Below the pieces are notes generated by a model. That model ran no database searches. It was not told where the DNA came from and saw only the letters and a program-made list of their open reading frames with translations. The translations under genes were made by a program, and so were the position numbers. A stretch of DNA of 64,000 nucleotides, taken from contig DATHOA010000185.1 of the NCBI GenBank assembly GCA_035485475.1, positions 5,545-69,544 of the forward strand. The letters are read 5' to 3'. Source of the stretch: DAIDKA01 sp035485475 (GTDB taxonomy: Bacteria; Pseudomonadota; Gammaproteobacteria; Steroidobacterales; Steroidobacteraceae). Shown in pieces: positions 42,617-51,159 of the stretch (its first letter is position 1; each line of letters begins with the position of its first letter).

Positions 42617-43284
42617 GTGAAGATCTCCACCTGCCCTTCGTTTGGCTCCTGGGCCAGGTGCTCCAGGTAGTAAAGCTCGCGGTCGGCGACGCCACGATTC
42701 TCAATGGCCGGCAGTTTCAGCACTCGCGCCCGGCCAGTGGCCGGAAAGTACATCAGTTTGCGCGGATGGATGCCGCCAAGGTCCTGGGAAGCCAGGCGTA
42801 TGCCTTCGGTTCGCGCCCAGGAGTGAATGAAGGCGATGTTGCGGGCGCCAATATCGATCATCGGTTTGAGGATGCGCCCGCCCCCAAATACCTTCAATTC
42901 CAGGCGCTGGCGCTGCGCGCCGTGCCGGGCCAGGTGGTTGATCAGGGACTCCATCGCGAAACAGCCGTAGCGATTGATCTCGTTGAAACCAGTGGCCGGA
43001 TTGGCCGAATTGCCGCTGAAACTTTCGTGCCGGTCCGGCAGCATGAAATGGTTCATGCCGCCCAGCCCGCTGTCCGGATCGCGGATGCAGGCGGATATGC
43101 ACGATCCCAGAACCGTCACGATGGCCTCATCCTGGCGCGTGACGTAGCACTCCCCGGGAAGCAGTTTCACGGTCCAGCGCCCGGTATCACGTTCCCAGAA
43201 GCGCGGGGTCTCCGTGAAGCCGGGCAGTCCGGGCGGCAGCGGTGGTGGCCGGGGCGGCGTCGCAATTTGAGTGGGATCGTGCAT
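42613..43284 (-). CDS. cheD: Chemoreceptor glutamine deamidase CheD
   Basis: CheD converts receptor glutamines to glutamates. The 223-residue protein carries LGSCISACI with catalytic Cys62 and GGMNHFMLP with His79, the same 17-residue spacing as in Thermotoga CheD. The Pro-rich N-terminus (residues 8-22) is extra. ATG 43284, 4 bases after the cheR stop, was chosen over TTG 43317, which would overlap cheR. No cheC partner is in the window. Confidence 0.93.
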   Translation of the reverse strand: MHDPTQIATPPRPPPLPPGLPGFTETPRFWERDTGRWTVKLLPGECYVTRQDEAIVTVLGSCISACIRDPDSGLGGMNHFMLPDRHESFSGNSANPATGFNEINRYGCFAMESLINHLARHGAQRQRLELKVFGGGRILKPMIDIGARNIAFIHSWARTEGIRLASQDLGGIHPRKLMYFPATGRARVLKLPAIENRGVADRELYYLEHLAQEPNEGQVEIFT

Positions 43285-43288
43285 CGGT

Positions 43289-44140
43289 TCAGCGTCGCAG
43301 GTAGGTAGTGTGGCCAATCGACTCGTAGTCGTTGCTCACGCTGAGCAGACTTTCCGAGTGCCCGAGGTACAGCAGATCACCGGGTCGCTGCAATGGCGCA
43401 ATCCGCGCGAACAGGTCCCGCTGTGTATCCTTGTCGAAGTAGATCACCGTGTTGCGGCAGAACACGACATCGAGCGGCCCCGTCATTGGCAGGCGTTGCA
43501 TGAGGTTCAACTTCTTGAACGTCACCATGCGCCGCACTTCGGGACGAATGACATAGGTCGTGCCGCCCCGATCCTTGTGCTCGGTGAAGAAGCGGCGCAG
43601 CCGTGTTTCCGACAGGCCCTTCACCCGGTCGGCGCTGTACTCACCGGCCACCGCGGTCTCGAGCATGTCCGAATCCAGGTCCGTTGCCAGGATGCGCACG
43701 TTCCAGTTCTGCAGCTGCGGCAGCGACTCCAGCAGGATCATGGCGATGGAATACGCCTCCTCGCCGCTTGAACATCCGGCTGACCAGACCCGCAGCCGTT
43801 TCTGGTTCGCGCGCTCGCAATGCACCGGCAGCACCTGGTCGCGCAGATGCTCAAAATGATGCGGCTCGCGGAAGAAATAGGTGAGGTTGGTCGTGATCGC
43901 ATTGCACATGCGGATCTGTTCCTGCACATCCTCGGCGACTACGCGTCGATATTCGCGGAAGGTTCGCAGGCCCATGGCGCGCAGCCGCACCGCCAATCGG
44001 CCATAGACCAGCTCGCGCTTCTGACGGGTCAGATTGATGCCGGTCAGGGATTTGACGAGCGCGCTGATGGCCTCGAAGTCTTCCTCTTCGAAGGCGAATT
44101 CACGCTCCCGGGCCGACGCCCGTTGCAGCACCTCGGCCAT
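43289..44140 (-). CDS. cheR: Chemotaxis protein methyltransferase CheR
   Basis: CheR methylates receptor glutamates using SAM. The 283-residue protein has the N-terminal helical domain (LTGINLTRQKRELVYGRLAV then RLRAMGLRTF) and the SAM-binding domain: ITTNLTYFFREPHHFEHLRD, LRVWSAGCSSGEEAYSIAMI, ILATDLDSDML, and DVVFCRNTVIYFDKDTQ. ATG 44140 with AAGGG upstream was chosen over TTG 44155. The neighbouring chemoreceptor has a C-terminal aromatic tether likely bound by CheR. Confidence 0.95.
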   Translation of the reverse strand: MAEVLQRASAREREFAFEEEDFEAISALVKSLTGINLTRQKRELVYGRLAVRLRAMGLRTFREYRRVVAEDVQEQIRMCNAITTNLTYFFREPHHFEHLRDQVLPVHCERANQKRLRVWSAGCSSGEEAYSIAMILLESLPQLQNWNVRILATDLDSDMLETAVAGEYSADRVKGLSETRLRRFFTEHKDRGGTTYVIRPEVRRMVTFKKLNLMQRLPMTGPLDVVFCRNTVIYFDKDTQRDLFARIAPLQRPGDLLYLGHSESLLSVSNDYESIGHTTYLRR

Positions 44141-44151
44141 GTCGCCCTTGT

Positions 44152-44487
44152 TCAACTGCGCTTCGCCTTGAAGCGTCGGACCTGCTCGTTGAAACGAGCG
44201 GCCACCGTCGCCAGCGTACTGAGCGCATCATCACGACGCTTTTCGCGATCCTCGAAACTGATGTGATTCTGCCGCTGCTGGAACTCTAGGCACCGGGTGT
44301 ACTCGTTCACATCGTCGTTGTACTGCTTGAGCGTTCTCATGGCCGCCAACATTTCCTGTTCACTGGCCGAGCTCGCGTCCGGGATATGGCTCGGCGGGGC
44401 GGGCAGCAGGCAGTCCGCTGCGGCGCACGCCGCATATAGCAGCGTGCCGGCCAGCACCGACATCCACATTGCTTTGGCTTTACGCAT
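44152..44487 (-). CDS. Small exported protein of unknown function in the chemotaxis operon
   Basis: No family is recognised. The 111-residue precursor has a clear signal peptide (basic MRKAKAM, hydrophobic WMSVLAGTLLYAACA, cleavage near AAA) and a mature part of about 85 residues: a short Pro-rich segment, then helix-forming, charged sequence (MLAAMRTLKQYNDDVNEYTR; FEDREKRRDDALSTLATVAA; ARFNEQVRRF). One or two Cys are in the mature protein (ADCLLP, TRCLEF) and could pair. ATG 44487 was chosen over GTG 44505. It lies between cheY and cheR with short gaps, so it is probably expressed with them. A periplasmic role near chemoreceptors or motor is only a guess. Confidence 0.7.
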   Translation of the reverse strand: MRKAKAMWMSVLAGTLLYAACAAADCLLPAPPSHIPDASSASEQEMLAAMRTLKQYNDDVNEYTRCLEFQQRQNHISFEDREKRRDDALSTLATVAARFNEQVRRFKAKRS

Positions 44488-44501
44488 GCGCGAATTCCGT
44501 G

Positions 44502-44864
44502 TCACTTCAGCAGTTGCGCGACGGCTTCGATCAGCCGCTGGGGGTTGAAGGGTTTCACTACCCAGGCCGTAGCGCCCGCTTCGCGGCCTGCACGTTTGAC
44601 TTCAGTGGTCGCCTCGGTCGTCACCGCAACCATGGGCAGTGTCTTGTAGGCGGGAAGCTGGCGCAGGTTGCGAATCAGGGTCAGGCCATCCATTACCGGC
44701 ATGTTGACGTCGGTAATCACCATGTCGAATACCTGCGTTGCCGCGATTCGCAGGGCTTCCTCGCCGTTAGCGCCCTGGACAACCTCATGACCGGCATCGA
44801 TCAGGGTCGCCTTGACCATCTGGCGCATTACCGGGGAATCATCGACTGTCAGAATCCGCGCCAT
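44502..44864 (-). CDS. CheY-like single-domain response regulator (near the chemoreceptor)
   Basis: A 120-residue receiver domain alone. The acidic pair Asp8-Asp9 (VDDSPVMRQMV), phosphosite Asp52 (ITDVNMPVMDG), Thr82/83 and Lys104 (WVVKPFNPQRL) are intact. ATG 44864 with AGGAGG five bases upstream was chosen; the longer frame overlaps the chemoreceptor gene. It is the second CheY in the window. Its PxMxQMVKATL helix resembles stand-alone regulators encoded next to receptors, so it may be a phosphate sink or act on another target rather than the motor. Confidence 0.9.
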   Translation of the reverse strand: MARILTVDDSPVMRQMVKATLIDAGHEVVQGANGEEALRIAATQVFDMVITDVNMPVMDGLTLIRNLRQLPAYKTLPMVAVTTEATTEVKRAGREAGATAWVVKPFNPQRLIEAVAQLLK

Positions 44865-44913
44865 GATGGCCTCCTGTGCCGGGGCACGCTGGTGATATTG
44901 CGTAAGGTATGCA

Positions 44914-47568
44914 TCAGAACTCCTTCCAGTCCGAATCGTCGTCTGCGACTTTGTTGAATCTCGGGGCCGGTGCAGCCGGTTTTGCCTTGGCCGACCTTGC
45001 CGTGGCATTTGCAACCCAGGGGCGTGCGGCGCCACGGCGCTCCACCACGGGGGTTGGGGCCCGCTGCGTCTGGGGTGCCTGTTCAAGGCCCTCGGGCGTG
45101 CGCACTGCCGGGGCGGGTGCGCCCGGCTGCTGGTGTGCTTCGTCCAGTTGATAGCGTTCCATCATGCCGTTCAATTCACCGGCTCTTTGCGCCATCGTCT
45201 GGGAAGCCGCCGCGGCCTGCGCCACGAGGCTGCCATTGGTCTGAGTGAACTGGTCCATCTGCAAAACGGCCTGGTTGATCTGCACAATGCCTTGCGACTG
45301 ATCGCGCGAGGCCGCCGCGATTTCCGCAACCAGTCCGGAGACGGTTTTGATCGAGGCGACGATCTCCCCCAAGGTTTCTCCGGAACGGTTCACGAGCTCC
45401 GAACCATCGTTGACCTTCCGTACCGAGTCCTGGATCAGCGCCTTGATCTCGCGGGCCGCGGTGGCCGAACGACCGGCAAGATTACGCACCTCATTGGCGA
45501 CGACCGCGAAGCCGCGCCCATGCTCCCCGGCGCGTGCGGCTTCAACGGCTGCATTCAGCGCCAGCAGATTGGTCTGGAACGCAATTTCGTCGATCACACC
45601 GATGATGTCGGCGATGCGCCGTGAGGCATCGTTGATATCCGCCATGGCGCGCATGGCCTGTGTGACCACGGCGCCGCCGTTCTGTGCCTGGTCGCTGGCG
45701 GTGGTCGCCAAAGCACTGGCGCGTCCGGCGCTCTCGGCGTTCTGGCGGACGGTGGCGGTGATGCGTGCCACTGAGGCGGAAGTGGCCTCGAGCGAGGACA
45801 CCTGCTCGAGTGTGCGCTGCGAGAGATTCACGTTGCCCTGGGATATGCCCTCGGCACCGCGGTAAACATCGCGTGCGGCCAGCTTCACGGTCGCGACGAT
45901 CTCGGCCATGTTGTCGGCCAGCTGGTTGACCGAGCGGCTCAGGACCTCGAAGTACCCGGTCTTGCCATCCAGTGACAGCCGCTGGGTGAGGTCACCCGCG
46001 AGGACTGCCTGCAGCATGCTTTGCATCTGGCTTTCAACCGCGACCTCGGGTGTGCGTTCGGTCCACTCCATGACGGTGCCGATGCGTTGACCATCGCGCC
46101 CCATGACCGGGCTCACGACGATGCGGAAGGTGCACTCGCCGAATTTCACGTCCTGCGTGTGGCTGCCCGTCATGCGCTCCACCAGGCCGTGCTGGCGGGC
46201 GGGCTCCGGGGAGAGGATATCGAGACTGGCACCCAGCAGTTGCCCGGCGGTGAAGCTCGGCAGCGAGCGACGGATTTCACTCTGGCGGCGCGCGAACATC
46301 TGCGCGCCAATGTCATTGATGTAGATGACGGTCTGGGAGGCATCCGCCAGGATCACGCTGGTTGACACGCGATCCAGCGCCTGGCGGATGCGGGCATTTT
46401 CGGCCGCCGCGGCGCGTTCCGTTTCGATCTGCAGGCGCAGTTTGGCCTGCATGTTGCGCAGCCCCGCCAGTACCTGGCCGGCCTCATCGGCGCCGCCATC
46501 GGGAATGTCATTGTTGTAGCGACCGTCGGCGATTTCCTGGAACACGGCGACGGCGCGCCCCAGGGAGCGACGCAGCCCGGTCGCGATGGTCCAGCTGATC
46601 AGCAGTGCGATGGCCAGCGCGGCGACGGCCACCGTGATCGTGACGTTACGCTTGGCTGTCTCGTGGCCGGCGCGCTGCTTCAATGCGGCCTCCATCCGCG
46701 CATAGCTCGAATCTGACAGCACCTGCAGCGCCTGCACCACCGGCGAGCCTGCCGCGTAAACTTCCGAGCCGGTAATCGTGATTTTATCCGCGTTCAGGAT
46801 CCGCGTTGCGACCATGCGCCAGTAGCGCGCCAGCTGCTCGTTGGTGGTGAGCAGGACCGGCTGCATTTCCGGTTGGGCAGCCAGCTGTTGGGCGATCGCA
46901 TCAAGGTTCTGGCGCATCTCTTCCAGGTAGATCTGAATGGCCGTGCGATCGTCACCGCCGAGGTAGCCTTTGACGACCACCTCCATTGAATGCTGATCCA
47001 CATTCGCGAATGCGATGACCGCCTGAGCCACATTGCGCGTTGCGGCCATGATCAGGTCATCGGTGAAGGCGTCTGAATCCAGATCCATGTCAGAGGCCTT
47101 CGAGACGCGGGCCATGAGCGTGGTGATGCGCTGGATCAGCTCGTCATGTTCGCGCAAGTTCTGCTCCGGCGTCACGCTGCCGGCGCTGGAGCGGATCTGG
47201 TGCCACTGTCCGGTCACGTCGTGCCAGATGGCGTTGGTGCCAAAGCGCCCCCCAAGCTCGGTATCCAGCTTGTCGAGCTGCTCGATCTGGGTTTCGATGA
47301 AGCCTTCGAGGCGTCCGCCTTCGAGGCGACCGGAAGTGTCGCCGCTCAGCAGCGCATTGGTGACCGTACGATGCCGCGTGACGCGGGCAAGTAGCGAGCC
47401 GATCGATTGCACGAAGCGCGCACCATCCAGCTCGTTGCGTGCGGTGGTGACGGCGCGGTTGGATTGCGACAGGTAAAATACCGCGACCAGCACCGTCGGC
47501 AGCGCCATCGCAATGAGGAGCAGCGCGAACTTCTGGCGCAGATGCATTTTATGAAGCAGGTTCATCAT
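44914..47568 (-). CDS. Methyl-accepting chemotaxis protein with PAS domain and C-terminal CheR tether
   Basis: An 884-residue chemoreceptor. TM1 about 14-33, a periplasmic helical sensor of about 270 residues, TM2 about 308-332, HAMP (SLGRAVAVFQEIADGRYNND), then a PAS-like domain (about 400-510, ALDRVSTSVILADASQTVIY), a further helical segment, and the MA signalling domain with the hairpin tip IGVIDEIAFQTNLLALNAAV and EAARAGEHGRGFAVVANEVR. The C-terminus DWKEF, after a Pro/Ala-rich linker, fits the aromatic-x2-aromatic pentapeptide that recruits CheR/CheB. It is encoded between cheW and cheY. Confidence 0.95.
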   Translation of the reverse strand: MMNLLHKMHLRQKFALLLIAMALPTVLVAVFYLSQSNRAVTTARNELDGARFVQSIGSLLARVTRHRTVTNALLSGDTSGRLEGGRLEGFIETQIEQLDKLDTELGGRFGTNAIWHDVTGQWHQIRSSAGSVTPEQNLREHDELIQRITTLMARVSKASDMDLDSDAFTDDLIMAATRNVAQAVIAFANVDQHSMEVVVKGYLGGDDRTAIQIYLEEMRQNLDAIAQQLAAQPEMQPVLLTTNEQLARYWRMVATRILNADKITITGSEVYAAGSPVVQALQVLSDSSYARMEAALKQRAGHETAKRNVTITVAVAALAIALLISWTIATGLRRSLGRAVAVFQEIADGRYNNDIPDGGADEAGQVLAGLRNMQAKLRLQIETERAAAAENARIRQALDRVSTSVILADASQTVIYINDIGAQMFARRQSEIRRSLPSFTAGQLLGASLDILSPEPARQHGLVERMTGSHTQDVKFGECTFRIVVSPVMGRDGQRIGTVMEWTERTPEVAVESQMQSMLQAVLAGDLTQRLSLDGKTGYFEVLSRSVNQLADNMAEIVATVKLAARDVYRGAEGISQGNVNLSQRTLEQVSSLEATSASVARITATVRQNAESAGRASALATTASDQAQNGGAVVTQAMRAMADINDASRRIADIIGVIDEIAFQTNLLALNAAVEAARAGEHGRGFAVVANEVRNLAGRSATAAREIKALIQDSVRKVNDGSELVNRSGETLGEIVASIKTVSGLVAEIAAASRDQSQGIVQINQAVLQMDQFTQTNGSLVAQAAAASQTMAQRAGELNGMMERYQLDEAHQQPGAPAPAVRTPEGLEQAPQTQRAPTPVVERRGAARPWVANATARSAKAKPAAPAPRFNKVADDDSDWKEF

Positions 47569-47583
47569 GGTGGGCGGTTTTAC

Positions 47584-48093
47584 TCAGGCGGCCCGGGTGG
47601 CGTCATCAGCTACGGCCGCGGAGAAGTCCTTGCCAATCAGCAGATCGATGTCCAGCAGGATGACCATGTGTCCGGCCACCGGTATCAGGCCGCGAATGCA
47701 GGCGCTGCTGGCGCTGGCGCCCAGGTCCGGTGCCGGCTTCACGTCCTGGGGTGCGATATCAATCACGTCCGAAACACCATCCACCACCATCCCGAAATCA
47801 CGCGGGCCCTTGGCGGACATCACCGAGACCACGATGATTACCGTGATCGGTGAGTACTGTACGTTGGCGCTGCCGAATTTGAGGCGCAGATCCAGTACCG
47901 GGACGATGGCGCCGCGCAGATTCAGGACGCCGAGGACATCCGCCGGGGCCTGCGGCAGGCGGGTGACGGCTGACCAGCCGCGAATCTCCTGCACGCAGGG
48001 AATGTCGATGCCGTAGGTGGCCTCGCCAATCACGAACGTCAGGACCTGGCTGGTCGCGGCGGTAGCGGTCGGGTCGGTTGGCGGGCTGGGCAT
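47584..48093 (-). CDS. cheW: Chemotaxis coupling protein CheW
   Basis: CheW links chemoreceptors to CheA. The 169-residue protein has the SH3-like CheW fold: QVLTFVIGEATYGIDIPCVQ, EIRGWSAVTRLPQAPADVLG, VLNLRGAIVPVLDLRLKF and a later GMVVDGVSDVIDI. It follows cheA by 29 bases and precedes the chemoreceptor gene. It is the only CheW in the window. Confidence 0.95.
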   Translation of the reverse strand: MPSPPTDPTATAATSQVLTFVIGEATYGIDIPCVQEIRGWSAVTRLPQAPADVLGVLNLRGAIVPVLDLRLKFGSANVQYSPITVIIVVSVMSAKGPRDFGMVVDGVSDVIDIAPQDVKPAPDLGASASSACIRGLIPVAGHMVILLDIDLLIGKDFSAAVADDATRAA

Positions 48094-48122
48094 GAACGAG
48101 TCTCCGGAAAATAAAGGGGCGG

Positions 48123-50162
48123 CTAGGCCGCTTCACGATGCGCGGCACTGCGGATCAGATCGGCAACGTCGAGGATCAGGGCGACCGAGCCGTCACCCAG
48201 GATGGTGGCGGCCGAGATGCCCGTGACGCGGCCATAGTGGGTCTCAAGCGATTTGATGACGACCTGCTGCTGGCCAAGCAGATCATCGACGAACAGTCCG
48301 ACACGTCGCCCGGCGCCTTCCACGACCACCACCAGCCCTTCATGCAGGGCGCGAGTCCGCGGAATCAGGCCGAAGTACTTGTACAGCCGCACGACCGGCA
48401 GATATTCATTGCGGAAGCCGAACACCTCGCGGCCATCGGCAATCGTGGTCACCTGGTTGGGAGTGAGTCGTAATGACTCGATCGTGGACATCATGGGCAG
48501 GATGTAGGTCTGATCGCCGACCGCCACCGACAGCCCGTCCACAATCGCCAGCGTCAACGGCAGTGTGATCACGAACCGTGAGCCGCGGCCACGCTCGCTG
48601 TGTACTTCGATCTTGCCGCCCAGTTCGGTGACGTTGCTGCGCACCACATCCATACCGACCCCGCGTCCGGAGACATCGGTGGCGACCTCGGCCGTCGTGA
48701 ATCCCGGACTGAAGATCAATTCCTGGACCTGCTCCTCGCTGAGCCTGTCTGTGAGGCTGACCAGGCCCGCGGCGCGGGCTTTGGCCACGATCCGTTCCGC
48801 GTTCAGGCCCCCGCCATCATCGCCGACCTCGATGACAATGCTGCCGCCGTGATGGCTGGCTTTCAGGTGGATGGTGCCGATGACGTTCTTGCCGGCGGCG
48901 GCGCGTGCCGCGGCATTTTCGATGCCGTGATCGATGCTGTTGCGGACCAGGTGCAGCAGCGGGTCACCGATCTTCTCCAGCACGGTCTTGTCCAGTTCGG
49001 TGGTTTCACCGGTTATCTTCAGCTCCACCTGCTTGTCCAGACGCTGTGCCAGATCGCGCACCATGCGCGGAAAGCGGCTGAATACCGTACTGATGGGCAG
49101 CATGCGAACCCGCATGACACTTTCCTGGAGCTGGCGCATGTTGCGCTCCAGCTGCTGCATGCCGGAGCGCAGCCCGTCCGCGGCCGGACCGGTGACGCCA
49201 AGACTGATCTGGCTCAGCATGGCATGCGTGATGACCAGTTCGCCCACGGTGTTGATCAGCTCATCGACCTTCTCCACCCCGACGCGGATCGATCCCGCAT
49301 CCGGCGGCGCAACGATGTGCGCAGGCTCGATGACTGCCGCGGCCGCAGGCTCGGTGGGTAGCACGGCGACGGGTACGGGCGCAGTTGCGGGTGCGATGGC
49401 GTCGGTGTAAGTGCTGGCAGGCGCGGGGGTGCTGGTGCCGGCCGTAAGCGTCAGTTCGCAGTCCGCGTTCAGCCATTCGAAGACTTCACGAATCGCGGCT
49501 TCGGGGGCGCTGCTGCGCAGCGACAGCGACCAGCTCAGGTAGCAGCGCTTCGGGTCCATGGTCTGGTATGCGGGCAGGGCGTCGAGCTGGGCGGTGACCA
49601 CCAGGGAGCCCAACCTGCCGAGTTCCCGAAAGATTCGCGCCGGATCGGTGCCGCGTGCAAAGAATTCCGGATCCGGTCGCAGGCCAATCAGCCATTCAAC
49701 ACTGGCGGGCGCCGCGCCGCTTGAGCCCAATGCCAAGGTGGCCGTCGACGGTGCGACCGAAACGTCGCCCTTTTGCTGCACGATGATGCGTTCGATGTCG
49801 AGCTGCAGATCGGTCACGCTTTGCGCATCGTACGGCTGCTTGGTGCGGGCCGCGCCCAACATGGCGCGCATCACGTCCACGGATTTCAGCAGCAGGTCAC
49901 AGATCGGCTGGGTGACCGCCATGCGCTCGCTGCGCAACTCTTCGAGCAGGGTTTCGAGGCTATGAGTGAAGGAGGCGATCTCACCGAACCCGAAGGTGGC
50001 GCCGCCGCCCTTGATGGAATGGGCGACGCGGAAGATCGCATTGACCGACTCCGGGTCGGGGCTGCCGACGGTGAGCGTAAGCAAGGTCGATTCCATCAAA
50101 TCCAGGGCTTCGAAGCTCTCATCGAAGAAGGCGCCATGGAATTGAGTGAGATCGATGGTCAT
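48123..50162 (-). CDS. cheA: Chemotaxis histidine kinase CheA
   Basis: CheA phosphorylates CheY and CheB in response to receptors. The 679-residue protein has the P1 HPt domain with phospho-His48 (FRVAHSIKGGGATFGFGEI), a second non-HPt segment (about 150-235), P3 dimerisation helices (VDELINTVGELVITHAMLSQ), the P4 kinase domain (NSIDHGIENAAAR; VEVGDDGGGLN-like; SGRGVGMDVVRSNVTELGGK) and a C-terminal CheW-like P5 (VDGLSVAVGDQTYILPMMST). It lies 5 bases after the STAS gene. No P2 CheY-binding domain was clearly recognised. Confidence 0.96.
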   Translation of the reverse strand: MTIDLTQFHGAFFDESFEALDLMESTLLTLTVGSPDPESVNAIFRVAHSIKGGGATFGFGEIASFTHSLETLLEELRSERMAVTQPICDLLLKSVDVMRAMLGAARTKQPYDAQSVTDLQLDIERIIVQQKGDVSVAPSTATLALGSSGAAPASVEWLIGLRPDPEFFARGTDPARIFRELGRLGSLVVTAQLDALPAYQTMDPKRCYLSWSLSLRSSAPEAAIREVFEWLNADCELTLTAGTSTPAPASTYTDAIAPATAPVPVAVLPTEPAAAAVIEPAHIVAPPDAGSIRVGVEKVDELINTVGELVITHAMLSQISLGVTGPAADGLRSGMQQLERNMRQLQESVMRVRMLPISTVFSRFPRMVRDLAQRLDKQVELKITGETTELDKTVLEKIGDPLLHLVRNSIDHGIENAAARAAAGKNVIGTIHLKASHHGGSIVIEVGDDGGGLNAERIVAKARAAGLVSLTDRLSEEQVQELIFSPGFTTAEVATDVSGRGVGMDVVRSNVTELGGKIEVHSERGRGSRFVITLPLTLAIVDGLSVAVGDQTYILPMMSTIESLRLTPNQVTTIADGREVFGFRNEYLPVVRLYKYFGLIPRTRALHEGLVVVVEGAGRRVGLFVDDLLGQQQVVIKSLETHYGRVTGISAATILGDGSVALILDVADLIRSAAHREAA

Positions 50163-50167
50163 GGCGA

Positions 50168-50500
50168 TCAGGCGCTGGCGGCGAGCGTGGCTGTGAGGCC
50201 CAGTAGTGCCGCGGTCTCATCCCAGGCGCTGGGCGTGCCACAGGTCAGCAGATTGACGCCGCGTGCGCCGTGGTCGCGCGTAAAGGCCGCAATCAACTGC
50301 AGCGTCGCGCTGTCGAACCTTTGCAGATGGCGCAGATCAAGTGTGATGTGGCGCACATTCTCCGATACTTCGCACAGGCGCTCGCGCAGCGCGCCAATAT
50401 TGCGCACCGTGCAGTCGGCGGGCACGACGACGACTTCCGACCTGGGCGGTGAGTCTGAAGTTCTGCGGGTGCGGCGCACCGTTTTGCGGGCTGGTTTCAT
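50168..50500 (-). CDS. STAS-domain protein in the chemotaxis operon
   Basis: A 110-residue protein. After a basic tail (1-20) comes a STAS domain: VVVVPADCTVRNIGALRERL, HITLDLRHLQRFDSATLQLI (Ser64 sits where SpoIIAA-type proteins are phosphorylated) and HGARGVNLLTCG. STAS proteins act as anti-sigma antagonists or in partner binding. Here it lies directly before cheA (5 bases), where many gammaproteobacteria have cheZ or other che genes. The partner is unknown. Confidence 0.85.
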   Translation of the reverse strand: MKPARKTVRRTRRTSDSPPRSEVVVVPADCTVRNIGALRERLCEVSENVRHITLDLRHLQRFDSATLQLIAAFTRDHGARGVNLLTCGTPSAWDETAALLGLTATLAASA

Positions 50501-50583
50501 TCCGGATCCGTAAGGCCACCCTTGGTGGCGCTTTTTGACATCCTGGTATCGGCTGGCGCCTCGCCGGCTTGAGCCGGCGAACT

Positions 50584-51057
50584 CTAGGCAGCCGAGCGGA
50601 CAGTCGGATCCGTAGCATGCAGCCGCAACACCAGATCTGCTTCCTGCTGCGTCACACCGCAGGTAGTTATTAGTTCCTGACGGGAGGCGCCGCTGCGCGC
50701 AAGGCGAATAGCCACGTTGTAGCTGGTGGGACCGGCACCCTGGGAGGTCCGGGATTGCTCATCCAGCCGCGCGGCCAGTGTGGCAATGCGCGCATCCGTG
50801 ACTGCCAGTGACGCGCTGAGCTGTTCGAGCTGCTCGGCCAGCCAGGCGGATCCGTCCAGGATCTGGCGCGATTGCAGGGTCGCGGCACGCCTGATGCGCG
50901 CGGCGAACACGGCCGCGATCAATATGCCGGCCAGGATGACCGCGGCACCTGTCAGCAGGATCAGCACATAGTCCGGCGGTGGCACGAGCACATAGCCGAA
51001 GGTCGGGGCAGAGGTGGTCACCGCTGCGGTGGCCTGATGGGTGGCTGTTTGAATCAT
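50584..51057 (-). CDS. DUF2802 family protein
   Basis: The 157-residue protein has one membrane helix (about 30-55: YVLILLTGAAVILAGILIAA), a coiled-coil segment (WLAEQLEQLSASLAVTDARI) and the DUF2802 C-terminal motif (YNVAIRLARSGASRQELITT then CGVTQQEADLVLRLH). DUF2802 genes are typical companions of chemotaxis and motor genes in gammaproteobacteria; no mechanism is established. It lies after motD with a 102-base gap and before the STAS gene. Confidence 0.82.
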   Translation of the reverse strand: MIQTATHQATAAVTTSAPTFGYVLVPPPDYVLILLTGAAVILAGILIAAVFAARIRRAATLQSRQILDGSAWLAEQLEQLSASLAVTDARIATLAARLDEQSRTSQGAGPTSYNVAIRLARSGASRQELITTCGVTQQEADLVLRLHATDPTVRSAA

Positions 51058-51159
51058 TGCACTCTTCCTGTGATGCAGTTCACATCGTCTGGCGCCGGAT
51101 TTCCGGCGAGTCGTAAACCTGCTGTTTGAAGGTGCAGGAAGCGTGCCACGCGCTTCGCG

